From Zea mays (lineage: Eukaryota > Streptophyta > Magnoliopsida > Poales > Poaceae): a DNA stretch of 64,000 nucleotides. The notes under the pieces were generated by a model. The model did no database searches and was not told where the DNA came from. It saw nothing but the letters and a program-made list of their open reading frames with translations. Positions 41,925 to 54,720 of the stretch are shown piece by piece (the stretch's first letter is position 1; each line of letters begins with the position of its first letter). The DNA lies in assembly GCF_902167145.1 (NCBI RefSeq), contig NC_050097.1, positions 230,721,034 through 230,785,033 of the forward strand, written 5' to 3'. The position numbers and the translations under genes are program-made.

Positions 41925-42416
41925 ATAGGGTCTTCAACAAATCCTCCAGTTTAGTTGGAGTCACTAGTTATGTTGTATTTGATGAAACTAATGGCTCCCC
42001 AAGAAAGCAAGTTGACCTTGATGACATAAATGAAAATGAGGTTCCAACGGCCGCAATGAGGACTATGGCGATAGGTGATGTGCGACCATAGGAACATCAA
42101 GTACAATATCAGCCTTCTTCCTCAACAATGGCGCAACCCCCATCTCAAGGTGAGGAACAGGTACCTCAAGACGATGTCATGGATCAAGCTGGAGCGCACT
42201 AACAAGAAGACAAGAAAGAAGAAGTATCACATGCACCTCCAGCTCTAATCTGCGCCACCATACAAAGAGACCATTCGGTGGACCAAATCCTACGTGATAT
42301 CAGAAAGGGAGTAACAACTCAATCTCGTATTGCTAATGTATGTGAGCACTACTCCTTTGTCTCTTTTATTGAGCCTTTTAGGGTAGAAGAAGCACTACAG
42401 GATTCGTACTAGGTGA

Positions 42417-43180
42417 TGGCCACGCAGGAAGAGCTCAACAACTTCAAGATAAATGAATTCTGGAGCCTGGTGCCACATCCAAAACAAAATATTATGGGAA
42501 CCAAGTGAGTATTCCGCAACAAACAAGATAAGTATGAATTGGTGACAAGAAACAAGGCGACACTTCTGGAAAAGGTTATGCCCTCGCAGGTTTAGATTTT
42601 GAGGATACTTTTGCTCCTGCAGCTAGGCTTGAGTCTATTCGAATTTTATTAAGTTGTGCTGCTCAGCATTCCTTTAAGCTCTATCAAATGGACGTGAAGA
42701 GCGCCTTCCTCAATGGGCCAACCAAGGAGGAGATGTACGTGGAGCAACCCCCTAGCTTTGAGGATGATAGGTACCCCCGACCATGTGTATAAGCTCTCTA
42801 AGGCGCTCTATGGGCTTAAGCAAGCACCAAGAGCATGGTATGAATGCCTTAGAAATTTCTTTATTTTTAATACCTTCAAGATCTGGAAAGCTAATCCTAC
42901 TCTCTTTACAAAGACTTGTAATGGTGATTATTTGTATGTCAAATATATGTTGAAGACATAATATTTGGTTCTACTAATCAAAAGTCTTGTGAGGAGTTTA
43001 GCAGGGTGATGAAGCAGAAATTTGATATGTCTAAGATGGGGGAGCTAACCTACTTCCTAGGATTTCAAGTGAAACAGCTCAAGGACGACATCTTCATCTC
43101 CCAAACGAGTACACGTAAGATCTTCTCAAGAAGTTTGGGATGAAGGATGCAAAGCCCATCAAGACGTCGATGGGAACCAA
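42417..43180 (+). pseudogene. Reverse transcriptase remnants (old Sirevirus)
   Basis: Pieces of copia RT in several frames: EELNNFKINEFWSLVP, FAPAARLESIRILL, YQMDVKSAFLNGP, KALYGLKQAPRAWYE, then the active site in a shifted frame reading Y-V-E-D instead of Y-V-D-D, followed by IIFGSTNQ. Frameshifts near 42570, 42760 and 42940 and the catalytic change show that the enzyme is dead. Confidence 0.85.
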
Positions 43181-43486
43181 CAGATACTTGGTAAGTATGT
43201 AGATCAAAAGGTATATCAGTCTATGATAGGATCCTTGCTTTATTGATGTGACCAGATATTATGCTTTCTGTTTGATGTGTGCTGGATTTCAATCCGACCC
43301 AAGGAATGTCACATTGTGGTCGTGAAGCAAATTCTTCGATATTTGCTTCATACGCCTGACTTCGGGCTCTAGTATCCTAAGGGGTCAACCTTTGACTTGA
43401 TTGGATACTCAGACTTTGACTATGCTGGGTGCAAGGTTGATAGGAAGAGCACATCAAGGACTTGTTAGTTTCTGGGATGGTCCCTG

Positions 43487-43864
43487 GTGTCTTTGAGCTC
43501 TAAAAACAAACTTCTATCCACCGCTAAAGCCGAGTATGTTGCCGCAGGCCAGTGTTGTGCGCATCTACTTTGGATGAGGCAAACCCTCCAGGACTTTAGC
43601 TACAATCTGATCAAAGTCCCACTCCTATGTGATAATGTGAGTGCAATCTGCTTGGCGAATAATCCCATTGAACACAGCCGCACTAAGCACAAAGACACCC
43701 GACATCACTTTCTGAGAGACCACCGGCAAAGGGGATATATTGATATTTGCCATGTTAGCACCGACCACCAGCTAGCCGATATCTCTAGCAAGCCTTTAGA
43801 TGAAATAAGGTTTTGTGAGCTGTGTAGTGAGCTAATTGTCTTAGATTCATGGAACTTGGATTGA
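43487..43864 (+). pseudogene. Copia RNase H C-terminal fragment (old Sirevirus)
   Basis: A 125-codon frame begins SLSSKNKLLSTAKAEYVAAGQCCAHLLWMRQ, the RNase H region with its catalytic Glu (AEY). It continues through PLLCDNVSAICLANNP and RTKHKDTRHHFLRDH to DISSKPLDE. It ends near the normal pol C-terminus. The preceding part (about 43180-43486) is frameshifted. Confidence 0.85.
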
Positions 43865-44688
43865 TTTATAACATACAAATGTCTTTATGCCATTGATCAT
43901 GTTCCTTGAAGCTTAATTGTGCTTTATTGCGTACTTTGGTGCTCAAGTTGTAGAATGTCATCCCCGAACCTCACAAGTCCTTATGCATTGGTGCATATGT
44001 ATAGGACATGATATGCTACAACTTGACTCTATGAGAGTAATGTGGTTGTTTGAGTGATTTTGATACAGTCTCAGAGGTGGATTGAAAGGGAAATATGGAC
44101 TTGAGCAAAGGAAAAGGCTTCCACTGCATAAACGGTATCAATGTACCTTGTTCAAGTTGCCCTTGGTGTTTCATTGCCTTTTGCTCTTTATTTGCAATTT
44201 TTGGTAAGGACATGAGATTTAGGCCACTAGTTTTTCTGTTTTGGTGCTTATTGCTAAGGGGAATTAAGGCCAAAGCAACTTGATCATCCACCACTTGTGA
44301 ATTTCAAAAAGTTTTGTGTTCAACTTGTATTTTTGATCAAAACCCTCTTGACATCAAAGAGGATCCCTCTAATTGCAAAACTATTCTCTTATGGGGAGAA
44401 ATCTTTCTTATGGGAAAATGGGGACTTTTTGTTATTTGATCAAAACTAGTCTTGAAAAATGGTTTGATTGGCAAAACTAAAGTGCTTTGACTTAGAAGTT
44501 ACAAAATGAATTTGTTTTGCGAAAACAAACCAAGTGGTGGCAAAATGATCCAAATATGCCAAATCACATGAATCGTCAATTGGTTTTTGGTTTGACTTTA
44601 ATTTGCAAAAGTGGCTCATATTTGGTTAAGTTAGTGAGTTTTGAGCTGCTTTTGGTGTGCTGGCATAAATCACCAAAAATGAGGAGAT
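43865..44688 (+). other. Non-coding region with purine tracts before the Sirevirus 3' LTR
   Basis: Purine runs such as aaggggaattaagg (44258), atggggagaaa (44391), aaaatggggac (44416) and aaaaatgaggagat just before the LTR look like eroded Sirevirus polypurine tracts. No envelope-like frame is visible. Confidence 0.55.
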
Positions 44689-46183
44689 TGAAAGGGAAAT
44701 GTGCCCTTGGTCCATTTCTAGTTGTTTTGGTGATTAAATGCTCAACACACCTCCTTGAACTAACAATCTTTATATGAGCATGAGCACATGTGTATAGAAA
44801 GCAAATTGAAGATGTCAAGTCCAAAAGAGCACAAACATAGACCCAAATGTGCAACTTTGTGGAAAATAGTATAAGTGTGAGGTTTGCACTTCTAAAGATG
44901 TTGTATATGTCCTTTACAATATTTCTAGTACTTGTGTTTGGGATCTAACTCATTTTGTAGAGAAAAACACTTTTTGAGCTTGAGTTTGCACATATTGCAA
45001 ATCCTATTGAAATGAAGTTACAAAGGAATGGTTCTAGCACTTAATCAATTGTTTTAGTTGCTAACTATGATTATCTAAGTGCTAGGGAACATCTCAAGTC
45101 GGTCCAAAAGAAGCCAAAGAAGTTTGGCACAAAAGTGTATAGACTTGGGCCAGACCGGGCCTCACTAGACAGTGTGGTGTGCACCGAACATATCCAGTTC
45201 CTGACCTAGTCAGCTAGCCAACTGGCCACTCTCAGGAATTCGTCGGGGCGCGCTCGCTAAAAATCACCGTACTGTCCGATTTGCACTGGAAATGTCTGGT
45301 GCGCGCCAGGCGGCCAACAACTCCTTTCTGCGCCAACGATCGTCGCCGCGATGACCACCTGCCACATCAGCTCAGCAAAGGTCGGGAGGGAGCACCGGAT
45401 AGTCGGGTGCACCACCGGACTGTCCGGTGCCCACCCGAAATGTAAGGCAACCAATCACTCGATGCGGGTGTCGTTGTGCCGTTGCCGTTGCGCAGGAGGC
45501 TATCTGGTGTGCACCGGACAGACTGACACATTTCTTAGCCGTAACTCTGTCATTTTGTTGTTGCGCTCTTGTCTTTGCTTTCGTGCATGTTGTTGCTGCG
45601 ATTGTGCTCTTGTGTGTGTGTTCTTACTCCCTCCCTTACTTAGGTTTTGATTGTGATCAATTATGCAAGGCGTGAGAGACTCCAACTTGTGGAGATTCCT
45701 CACAAACGAGATATCGAGATATAAGGAAGAACTGTGGTACTCAAGTTTGATCTTTGGATCACTTCAAAGGGGTTGAGTGCAACCCTCGTACATTGGGACG
45801 CCACAACATGGAGTAGGCAAGCATATTACGCTTGACCGAACCACGGGATAAAAATTGTCATGTCTATTGTGCCATTTACTTTATTGCAATGTTTACCTCT
45901 TCTAAGTTTCTAATTCTCACTTGTAATATTGCTCTAAGTCTAAACTATACCTTGATAGAGCAATCAAGTGAAAGGAACTTCTCTCTTCCTCTCTACTCTC
46001 AAACTTGGTGTTATTTACTCTAACTCATACTCCCTCCGTTCTTTTTTATTTGTCACATTTAAGTTCAAAATGAACTAGTCGGCGACAAATATTCGAGAAC
46101 GGAGGTAGTATTATAGACCAAGTTTGTGTTGTTTTGAGCAAGTTTTGCAAGATCACCTATTCACCCACCTCTAGGTGCTCTCA
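44689..46183 (+). repeat. Old Sirevirus 3' LTR
   Basis: Partner of 37165-38669. It lacks a stretch corresponding to the TATA region of the left LTR and carries a 79-bp Stowaway MITE at 46030-46108. Confidence 0.9.
46030..46108. mobile_element. Stowaway MITE (79 bp) in one Sirevirus LTR
   Basis: CTCCCTCCGTTCT at 46030 and AGAACGGAGGTAG at 46108 are near-perfect inverted repeats flanked by TA target duplications (46028-46029, 46109-46110). The matching place in the left LTR (about 38593-38600, catactatagacc) lacks the insertion, so it landed after the retrotransposon. Confidence 0.85.
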
Positions 46184-46188
46184 AATAG

Positions 46189-46467
46189 TAAAGAATTCGA
46201 CCACTGCCTCTTGAAGCTTCATCTCCATAAAAATAGAACTCAAACAAGGTAGGCAGCTAACATGACTACAGTCAGAGTTGTTCTCAACATCAACATCAAG
46301 ATCAAGGCTTGCAAGGCATGACACTATACTACTATATTATGGTGGTGTTTGGTTACCCATAGATTTTGAAAACTTGGATACTGCACAAAAACCAATACAA
46401 ATCTTATTATCAACTTATGTTGGGATTGTGAGATTTTGGCACAAAACCCAATGCAAAACGTAGAAAG
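46189..46467. other. Unassigned spacer
   Basis: Short stretch between the old Sirevirus and a truncated LTR; nothing recognised. Confidence 0.4.
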
Positions 46468-47345
46468 TGAAAGCTCTCTTATGGGTTTTGGTGGTTTGGA
46501 TGACAACCCAATTAAAGGACTGACAGGTGTGCTAAGTGTTGAATAGGTACTTAATGCAAAACTTACAGGGTTCAAACACAAGTGAACAAGTGTGATGGTC
46601 CAAAGACTGGAATATCTATAGATAATGGACATCACAAGTAAGATGGAAATTGCTTAAGTGAGACTTGGTGTGTGTAACTCAGAGACAACTGATCAAGCCA
46701 AGGATGGAGGCAAGAAGAGCTTCGAGGTACTGAGTGCACAGGAGAAGGTCAAGGAGACCAAAGAACCCAAAGCCAGGGGTGAAGAAGACATGCAAAGTCA
46801 AGGTTGATCGAGTTAAGAAGAGTTATGGTGAATCAAGGATCACTACATAAGGACATGACTTACAACCAATGTGGTAACATCTACAGTTACGTGGTGTAAG
46901 TCATAAGGCTCAAGGTCAAGCTCGAGAAGTGAACAAGGTCACTAGAAGGAGGAGCAGTGTCAAAACCAAAACTGGAAGTAGCACAAAAGAGCTAAGTTTA
47001 CTTTGACCTTTAGTTTGGGTTGTTCCTGTGTTTGGATATGTTCTATTTGACCTTTGCAAGGTGTTGGAGCTTATGTGTATTAATCTAGATCAAGTCAAGT
47101 TGACTTGATGGTTTTGAAGCTCTGTCTAAAGTAGATCAGAAATCCCGGAGTAAAGATGTATGATCCCAAGACTTAGTTAATTGTTTTAGTGGCTAACTAT
47201 GTGTGTCTAAGTGCTAGAGATCATCCCAAAAGAAGACAAATTGGAGTATATAAGTTGCACCAGTCCGGTAGCACCGGACTGTGTCCGGTGCCCAGGCTGG
47301 CCCTCGGTGAACATGCCACTCTCGGGAAGCAGTTGGGGGCGCTGC
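46468..47345 (+). mobile_element. Truncated copia/Sirevirus-like LTR
   Basis: Starts TGAAAGCTCTC and reads like a copia LTR (gttttggtggtttggatgacaac). Near 47264-47300 it carries CCGGTAGCACCGGACTGTGTCCGGTG, a decayed version of the Sirevirus palindrome array. It is cut at 47345 by the chromovirus-like LTR, and the rest was not found on the far side. Confidence 0.5.
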
Positions 47346-50300
47346 TGTCACACCCGGTTTTAACGGACAAAGCCGGGTGTGTCTCATACATGTGCCAAAG
47401 AAGACAACATATATAATAACATAGTGTATAAAGATAAATGTCACAATAATCAGAGTATTTATTACATGGCGGAAGTCTTACAAAATAAAAGATAAATATA
47501 ACAGGATCTAAAATCCATCCTTGGCGCCAGAAAGTCAACTGGGAGACGCCACCTAGATTGAATCGAACTCCTTGATACACGGCTCCACTTGAACCACATG
47601 TTCTTCTCCTGTGGGGGTGTGAGACAGCAAGGGTGAGCTCACACATGTTCATCGCTCAACAAGTTGTGGGGAATAATGTGCATGAACTCACCAAAGGTGT
47701 GAGTTCATGTGAAGTGTAAGGCAAATCAATGTAATAAATGCTGAAGCTGAGCATTGCTTTTAAGTTGGTCATAATTTTATTAGCAATTACTAAGTGTAAG
47801 TAAATACCAAACCATAATAATAATAAATAAAAGTAATAATAAAATAATCCCAGATGCAATGAAATGACAAATTGAGTTTAATTCCATAAGTTAATCATGT
47901 GAATGTCCGAGCCGCTCATGACCGTGAGCACGACTAGTATACCAGTTTTACACTCTGCAGAGGTTGCGCATCTTTACCCACAAGTCGTGTTACCCATTTG
48001 CCACGGAGTTGATCAGACCCCATACACCTCTACCAAGGAAGCGAGGCAGCGTACCACTACGAGGCCTTTACAAAGTTCCACTAGCTTCAGAAAACCCGCT
48101 ACAGTTTATAGGAAGCTCCAGTGCAGGAATCCCTCGCCTGACTGTCATCGCAGCAAAATCAACCCAAGGACCTCCCTACACTGACCACTCCTCTACTGCC
48201 CTTGCCCCTTTCGGGTAAGGTAGTCATCCACTAGCTTTCCTAGTTAATCAGCCAAGGGCGTCCCATTAAACCCTTGTGGTAGCAATGTTTTCCCGGGTGG
48301 TTCTCCATGTTCCCATTAACATAATGATCTTATCATGAACAGTAAATAATAAACAAATAATAAAAAGTATAACAATGAGTGATGAATATCTCTATACCCA
48401 AAGCCACATAAAGCAATAGCATGTACTACCCAAAAATTTAGTAGTAAAAACAGTGGTGAAACAAGGTATAAAGATAGTCAAAATCTAGGGCAACCTATTG
48501 GGTCCCATCAAAATTAACCTATACAGATCATTATGATTAATAAGAACATGACTAGGTAAAAAAAGAAGTGATCAAGGGCACAACTTGCCTGGCACTTGAG
48601 ATTCCAGTTACCAGGGTGATTCTTCGGATCCTCGTGACCACACTGCTAGCCGTAGCAATACAAACAAACATGGTATAGACAAAATTAACATCACACCAAA
48701 CTTTAAGTACAAACTGAATAATAATGACCTACGCGTCGCTACGAGATCGTGGGTTCGAGAACTAATAAGATCGGAGTTACGGTCATCAAGTTATGATGTG
48801 GTTTAAATGATTACAACCATGTTTTATTTTATAATTCCAGAGAAAAGATAACCTAAAGTAGTAATTAATTCAACTTTCATCTAAATCACCAATTGACCAT
48901 AGATCATATTTTAGTGAATTACAATGGTAAGTAGATTAACAAGACTAACCAACATAAGTTAAATAAAGACCTAATTATAAAAGAATGAGACATGACATAA
49001 TAAATGTTGTTATTGCATAGTAAATGTTTATACGAGACTAACGAAATTTGAATGGATCAAATCGGAGTTATTGACTTTAAGTTATGAATTTATTGAGATT
49101 CTATGTGTTTTGTACAAGATTAAAGAGGATATAAATTTTAATGTGACTTTCATGTCAAAACAGTGGTACTATTTGATAGACAATAATATTATAGAATTAT
49201 AGAAATTGGAATGAACTAATTTGGACATCATATGAATTTTCTATGAATTAAACAAGTTCTAGCATTTATTTTTTACACTAAAAAGCATTTTCCTAATGAA
49301 TCTATTTGATTTTCTAATTATCTGGACCGAGCGCACCATTTACTAGAAAGTCCAGGGGCCTTGGTGCAATAAATCCCCAGACTCAGAGCCAGTCCTTGTG
49401 GACGGAGGGTTTATTCTATCAAAACAGAGGGTCCCATATGAAATTATGCATTCGCGAAAAGGCTATGAAGCATCCTAGACCGTCCGATCTACTCCATGTG
49501 GTCCAGATTAGACTGCCACTTGTCTGAACCAGTATGCGATCTTGCCCCTCCGATCGGAATCTAATGGTGCAGATCTTAAATACCAGAGAATAACGTGGAG
49601 AAGGGGACGGCGAACATGGTGGGAACTCACCTTCAGTCGACCGAGGCACGGTGACGCCCGACCACGCAGAGGGGCGGAAGCGAGGACCCGGCTGCGCTCC
49701 GACCAACAATTCCGGGCGAGTCCAGTCAAATTCCTTCGCGAGAGAGGTCCGCCCAGGTTCTTGGTGCCCTAACCATCATCCCCCTCAAGGCTTCAAAGTC
49801 GGGGCAGCGGCCCAAAGCGATGGTCGATCACGACGGATTTTGGAGCGCAACGATGGCGGCGCCCTGCTCGGTCTTCTACCCGCGGCGAGGAAGCCCAGCC
49901 CTCGCGTTGACGGACACGCGAGGAGAACCTCTCAGACGCCCAACGTGTAACACTGGCCGAGCTCCACCCCACTAGACCGGCGCAAGCCACACGACAATGG
50001 CGGACTGCGAATTTCTCTCTCTCTATGGCAAACGAAGGTGGCAAGGAACAAGCGGTAGGTTGATGACGCAGGGGAACAGACGCGGCAACCCACCTTATAT
50101 CCTGGGGTTAGTATCCGTTCATGGCATTGCGGTCAACCCGATCCCGGCGGGTACGGCGACGACGGAGGTTTGTTACGCGAGGGATTCGGTACTTCCGACA
50201 GAATAGGCCCGCAGGGCAGTGAAAAAGGCTTGCGAGCGCGCGCGTGAGTCAATGCACAAGGCGCATAGACCGTGCGGTGGGGACTTGACATCCCGGGCCC

Positions 50301-51136
50301 AGGTTCCAGCGAGAGTGGAGGGGGTGCACAGGAATCCCACCGTCCGAGCGGCTGAGGGTGTGGGCCCACGTGTCGGCGCAATGGGGTTAACTGGGCTGGC
50401 TCGGAGTGGAGAAAAGAAAAAAAATAGGAGTGGGCCGAGGAGGATTTGGCCCAGTGGAGGTAATGCTCCTTTTTATTTTTATTTTATAATTCCTGATTTG
50501 TTTCCCTATTCATTATTCTTTTGAATTTGAACTTCAAATAAATTCAATTCTGAATTTTAACAAATAACATAATCCTAGCATGATATGATGATATTTTATT
50601 GTTACTATATATATATATATATTATTTGAATAATATCGATTGCCTAATTCGTGAGGGAGAGAAAATAATAATTCACCTGAAATTATAAATCTTTTTATTA
50701 AAAGATTTTCAATCTCGAATTTTAGTGTTGAGACTCAAATCTATCTTTGATAAAAATAAAAATATATAATATTGCCCTTTACTTATTTCCAAGAAATATG
50801 TACTAATCTAATAAAATACTTATTCATTTGTTTATTGTTTTCTTTCTTTTTAGAAAAAAATAGTATTTTGAATGTGGGATAAAAAGTAAAAGTTACTTCA
50901 AACTTGAATATTCATGTAAATAAATGCTTATGGTGCATCAGTTAATGAAATGCATAATCATTTAGTTGAATAGAAAAAAATTCTATTACTCCTTTTCTAA
51001 AATAATTCTTGGTTTTCAAAAGTCAGTTCCAATTTTTAACTCTTAAATAAAATTTGAGATACCTGAATTCACTATTTTATTCCTTCATATATTTATTTTA
51101 TTATTTTTTTTTCTTATACACATTTTGGGCATTACA
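47346..51136 (-). repeat. Chromovirus-like 3' LTR (3,791 bp)
   Basis: TG...CA. The left 710 bp match the right LTR closely. The long frames inside it are short, GC-biased and unsupported by any motif. A (ta)n microsatellite lies at about 50606-50622. Confidence 0.8.
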
Positions 51137-51369
51137 AATCCTACCCCTTAACAGAAATCTCGTCCTCGATATTTGTAAGGAAAGGGTGTATACTCATATT
51201 GTCTCAACACATATGCACAAACAAAATCTCAGCATGATGCATACTTTATTAGCAACACATGAGGTCAATTAGACCTTATTATTCCTCCTAAAATAGTATC
51301 ATACCATTTACTAACTAAAGTAACATTTAGATCTTACAAATAGTAGTAACGTATATATATGTTTATGTA

Positions 51370-51597
51370 GCTTGGTGGAGATGGTGGTGGTGGTGGAGGT
51401 TGTTGTTGTCGTTGTCTCTCCAACCGTGCTTGTCTTATTTCTTGACGTATCTCCAGTCGGACCTGACGTATTTCCTCGCGTTCTTGTCTTATCTAATTTT
51501 GCATTTTGGTCACCATGTCTGCCATTAGTTGTATTACCAGCATTTGGGTTGCAACCACTTGATCAATTCCAACCGGTGGAGGATTTGAAGGATTCAT
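51370..51597 (-). pseudogene. Chromovirus gag N-terminal fragment
   Basis: From a minus-strand Met at 51597 (MNPSNPPPVGIDQVV) the frame reads a Gln/Met-rich segment (QLMADMVTKMQN), a stop codon, then an Arg/Gln-rich segment (EIRQARLERQRQQQ) and a run of prolines. This is the low-complexity N-terminal style of chromovirus Gag. The capsid, zinc knuckle and all of pol are missing: the fragment is followed within about 230 bp by the 3' LTR. In autonomous elements several kilobases lie between these points. Confidence 0.6.
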
Positions 51598-52784
51598 TTC
51601 TATTTGCTGTTGCCTGATAGTCTTCCCTTCCTAGTATTGACCATGAAAGTTAGAAGCATATGGGAATATAGTTTTGCAAGAAAAAGTATTTGGTAAGCAG
51701 AATGAATAGGCCAGTAGTTGGTTATGATATGAAGATTCTTTAGCAGGGCTTAATCTTTGTTTTATATCCAGATTGGGGTAACTAGTCGTATAAGGTGAAT
51801 GTCCAAAGGTACGATAGAATCTGCCAAGATGAGATAGATATGGGCGAGATAGACTACATGATGTAGGTCAAAATTTTGTTTGAAGTTAGGTGGGGACAGA
51901 TAATTAATCAATTAATCATGACACTATTGGTTGAGTTAGCTCTTATGCTCATGGGTAAGTTGGTTTAATGCACTAATTTAGATTTAAGTGCATGAGAGGA
52001 GAACAAGGTTTATAGGAGTAGGATCTAGTTTATTTCACTAGTGCTCACTTGTTAAATGACTCTCATTAGATTCTATTTAAGAATACCATTTAGTTGAGCA
52101 TATCAAGCTAATTTTATTTTTTTATGAAATTCCAGTATATATATACATATATATTTTTTAAGTGGAACTTCCAATTAGTATTTTTTATACACCTGAAATT
52201 CTTCATGCATTAGCAGGTGTGACATAGAAATCAAGGGTACTTCCAATTTTGGCCATTACGTGGGCGTAGAGAAGTTTTGGGGGTAAAAGAGAGTTAGGTT
52301 AGGAAGACTTTTATTCCGAATGGTGGATCTTGATTCAACCGAAGATTTGTTTCTACTCATATCCTTCATTGTCGAGGTTAACCTTCTTCTTGGGTCTGTT
52401 TTAGGGACCATCGGTTGTGGTGTTATATGCCATTATCTGAGTTGTGATAACAATTGCGGGTATATGGGGTAGGTAGATTAAACAGAATTTTGTTTTGCTT
52501 TTGGGATAAATGGGTTGGGCAACTTATAACATAGGTGAGGTCGTGGTTTCATAGACGAGTTGGTCTAAGATACCCGTGTAGGTTTAAAACCCATTTATAA
52601 GAATATGGTTTAGTTAATACTTGTAACATAGATTAGACTGTATTAGATTAGGTAGGGTCCAGATTAGATTGAATATAACTAGATTAGACTAGAAAAAATC
52701 TACTTATTTTATTTTGGAATAGATCATGTTTGTTACACTTTTATGGGATAAGCAAAGTGGTTGGGATAAGTATGCTTGTTAGGT

Positions 52785-53012
52785 CAAGATGAGTCTCTAA
52801 GATCATGGTAGAATCTTTTGAGATTAGTTAGATCTATTAGGATAAGATGAAAATCCTTTCGAGATGAGATGAGTCTATTAAGATAAGAAAGAATCTTTTA
52901 AGATCAGAGAGAATATTTTAAGATAAAATGGATCTATCAAGATAAGAGAGAATCTTTTAAGATAAGATGGATTTATTAAGATAGAAGAGAATCTTTTAAG
53001 ACAAGATGGATC
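52785..53012. repeat. Degenerate ~40-bp tandem array (agataaga...gaatcttttaagataagatggat)
   Basis: About five imperfect units alternate gaatctttt(a/g)aga and (a/g)gat(g/c)tattaagataag. The array lies in the leader of the chromovirus-like element. No protein frame spans it. Confidence 0.65.
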
Positions 53013-53517
53013 TTATGAAGTTAGATATATATTTTAATGGGGAATATTCTAAGTCTGTATAGTCATCTTATTTTTTTTCTTTATTTATATTTATGCCTAT
53101 ACATATAGCTAGATGTAATTGTGGACATTACTCCATGACTAATCACACTCAATCAAAGATCCAAATCAGACAGGTGTCATAAGAACAAACACTCAAGCGT
53201 ATAAATACCTATAAAAATAGTTTTATTTTTGTTCCTAAGAGTAGGTCTCCTATCCCTAAAGACACTTTAGGCACATGATTTCAAAGTGTGAAATCCACAT
53301 TTGTCTTTAGAAGAAAAAGGTAAGAATAATCAGAGTAAAGCGGAAATAGGTGACAAAAGATTAAGATAAGTTTAGAAAAGAATCAGAGTAGCAAAGGTAA
53401 GGTTAATCAGAGTAGAAGTAGAAGGTGAAAATGGATCAAGATATGTATAGAAAGAATCAGAGTAAGGTACGTAGGTAATGGTTATGTCCATTTCTATCTA
53501 GGTTTCGTCCTACAGTC

Positions 53518-53534
53518 AACCTGCCTCTGATACC
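53518..53534 (-). promoter_or_regulatory. Chromovirus-like primer-binding site
   Basis: The minus strand reads TGGTATCAGAGGCAGG four bases inside the right LTR, matching the initiator tRNA-Met site except for the last base of its twelve. Confidence 0.75.
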
Positions 53535-53538
53535 ACTT

Positions 53539-54255
53539 ATATCACACCCGGTTTTAACGGACAAAGCGGGGTGCGTCTCATACATGCGCCAAAGAAGACA
53601 ACATATATAATAACAGAGTGTATAGAGATAAATGTCACAATAATCAGAGTATTTATTACATAGCGAAAGTCTTACAAAATAAAAGATAAATATAACAGGA
53701 TCTAGAATTCATCCTTGGCGCCAGAAAGTCAACTGGGAGACGCCACCTAGATCGAATCGAACTCCTTGATACACGGCTCCACTTGAACCACATGTTCTTC
53801 TCCTGTGAGGGTGTGAGACAGCAAGGGTGAGCTCACACATGTTCATCACTCAACAATTTGTGGGGAATAATGTGCATGAACTCACCAAAGGTGAGAGTTC
53901 ATATGAAGTGTAAGGCAAATCAATGTAATAAAGGCTGAAGCTGAGCATTGCTTTTAAGTTGGTCAAAATTTTATTAGCAATTACTAAGTGTAAGTAAATA
54001 CCAAACCATAATAATAATAAATAAAAGTAATAATAAAATAATCTCAGATGCAATGAAATGACAAATTGAGTTTAATTCCATAAGTTAATCATGTGAGTGT
54101 CCGAGCCGCTCATGACCGTGAGCACGGCTAGTATACCAGTTTTATACTCTGCAGAGGTTGCACATCTTTACCCACAAGTCGTGTTACCCATTTGCCACGG
54201 AGTTGATCAGACCCCATACACCTCTACCAAGGAAGCGAGGCAGGGTACCACTGCG
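53539..54255 (-). repeat. Chromovirus-like 5' LTR, truncated
   Basis: Aligns with 47346-48055 and then breaks off at ...gtaccactgcgac. Its first bases read TATCACACC where the left LTR has TGTCACACC, a mutated terminal CA on the element's strand. Confidence 0.8.
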
Positions 54256-54720
54256 ACGATTTTTTTTCGCGGGGATCCCCACGAGCTCTTGCAGGGATAT
54301 CTCTTCCCCATCTTCGTTCTCCATGGGAACAAATCCTAGTCGGGGATCCCCATCCCCGCTTAAATGATAATTAGGATGTACTTTATATGTTATTAATGCA
54401 AAACAATGTCACTTATACACATTGTCAGATGTAAGAAATCAGTATGTGTACATCAAAATAAACACATTTGTACAATTAATGATCTTCTGACAAGGTAATT
54501 GCTTATTTTTATAATTTATTATTACATAAAAACGTCATTACATGTAAGTTTAACGAGTCCCCGCGGAGAACGGGATTCACGTCCCCATTCCCGTTTACCC
54601 GTCGGAGGAGAATTTGTTTATGTTTACATCCCCATGGGGGAATAAATTTCCCCATCATCCCCCCCTAATAGAAGAATTCCCCACGAAAAATCGAGGATTG
54701 TGTCTCCATTGGCATCTCTA
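54256..54720. mobile_element. hAT-type MITE, left end eroded
   Basis: The left part (gattttttttcgcggggatcccc) and the right part (ggggaat...ccacgaaaaatcgaggatt...cattggcatctcta) are inverted relatives. The right terminus reads inward TAGAGATGCCAATGG, typical of grass hAT elements. ccccgcgg / gggaatc strings fill both subterminal parts. It abuts the truncated LTR. Confidence 0.55.

Larger units (their letters stand above)
37165..46183 (+). mobile_element. Old Sirevirus (Ty1/copia), plus strand, full-length structure with decayed gag-pol
   Basis: LTRs 37165-38669 (1,505 bp) and 44689-46183 (1,495 bp) start TGAAAGGGAAAT and end GGTGCTCTCA. The TSD aatag is at 37160-37164 and 46184-46188. The primer-binding site TGGTATCAAAG follows the left LTR at 38672. 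Gag, protease, integrase, RT and RNase H follow in copia order, all broken. The LTRs differ clearly and their palindromes are eroded, so it is much older than the Sirevirus at 14249-23179. Confidence 0.9.
51640..53538. other. Long untranslated leader of the chromovirus-like element
   Basis: About 1.9 kb between the primer-binding site and gag, with no credible coding sequence. It contains the AGATAAGA-type tandem array listed separately. Confidence 0.55.
47346..54255 (-). mobile_element. Chromovirus-like (Tekay-type) gypsy element with long LTRs and little coding DNA
   Basis: The left LTR (47346-51136, about 3.8 kb) begins TGTCACACCCGG and ends GGGCATTACA. Beside it the minus-strand purine tract TTAAGGGGTAGGATT marks it as the 3' LTR. 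The right LTR begins at 53539, just after a minus-strand primer-binding site TGGTATCAGAGG, and is truncated at about 54255. The internal region is only 2.4 kb and holds just the start of gag. Lineage is inferred from LTR length and gag style. Confidence 0.8.

Noticed and set aside
49419..50524. Several short frames in the 3.8-kb LTR
   Set aside because: They lie in LTR sequence, overlap on both strands and show no motifs.
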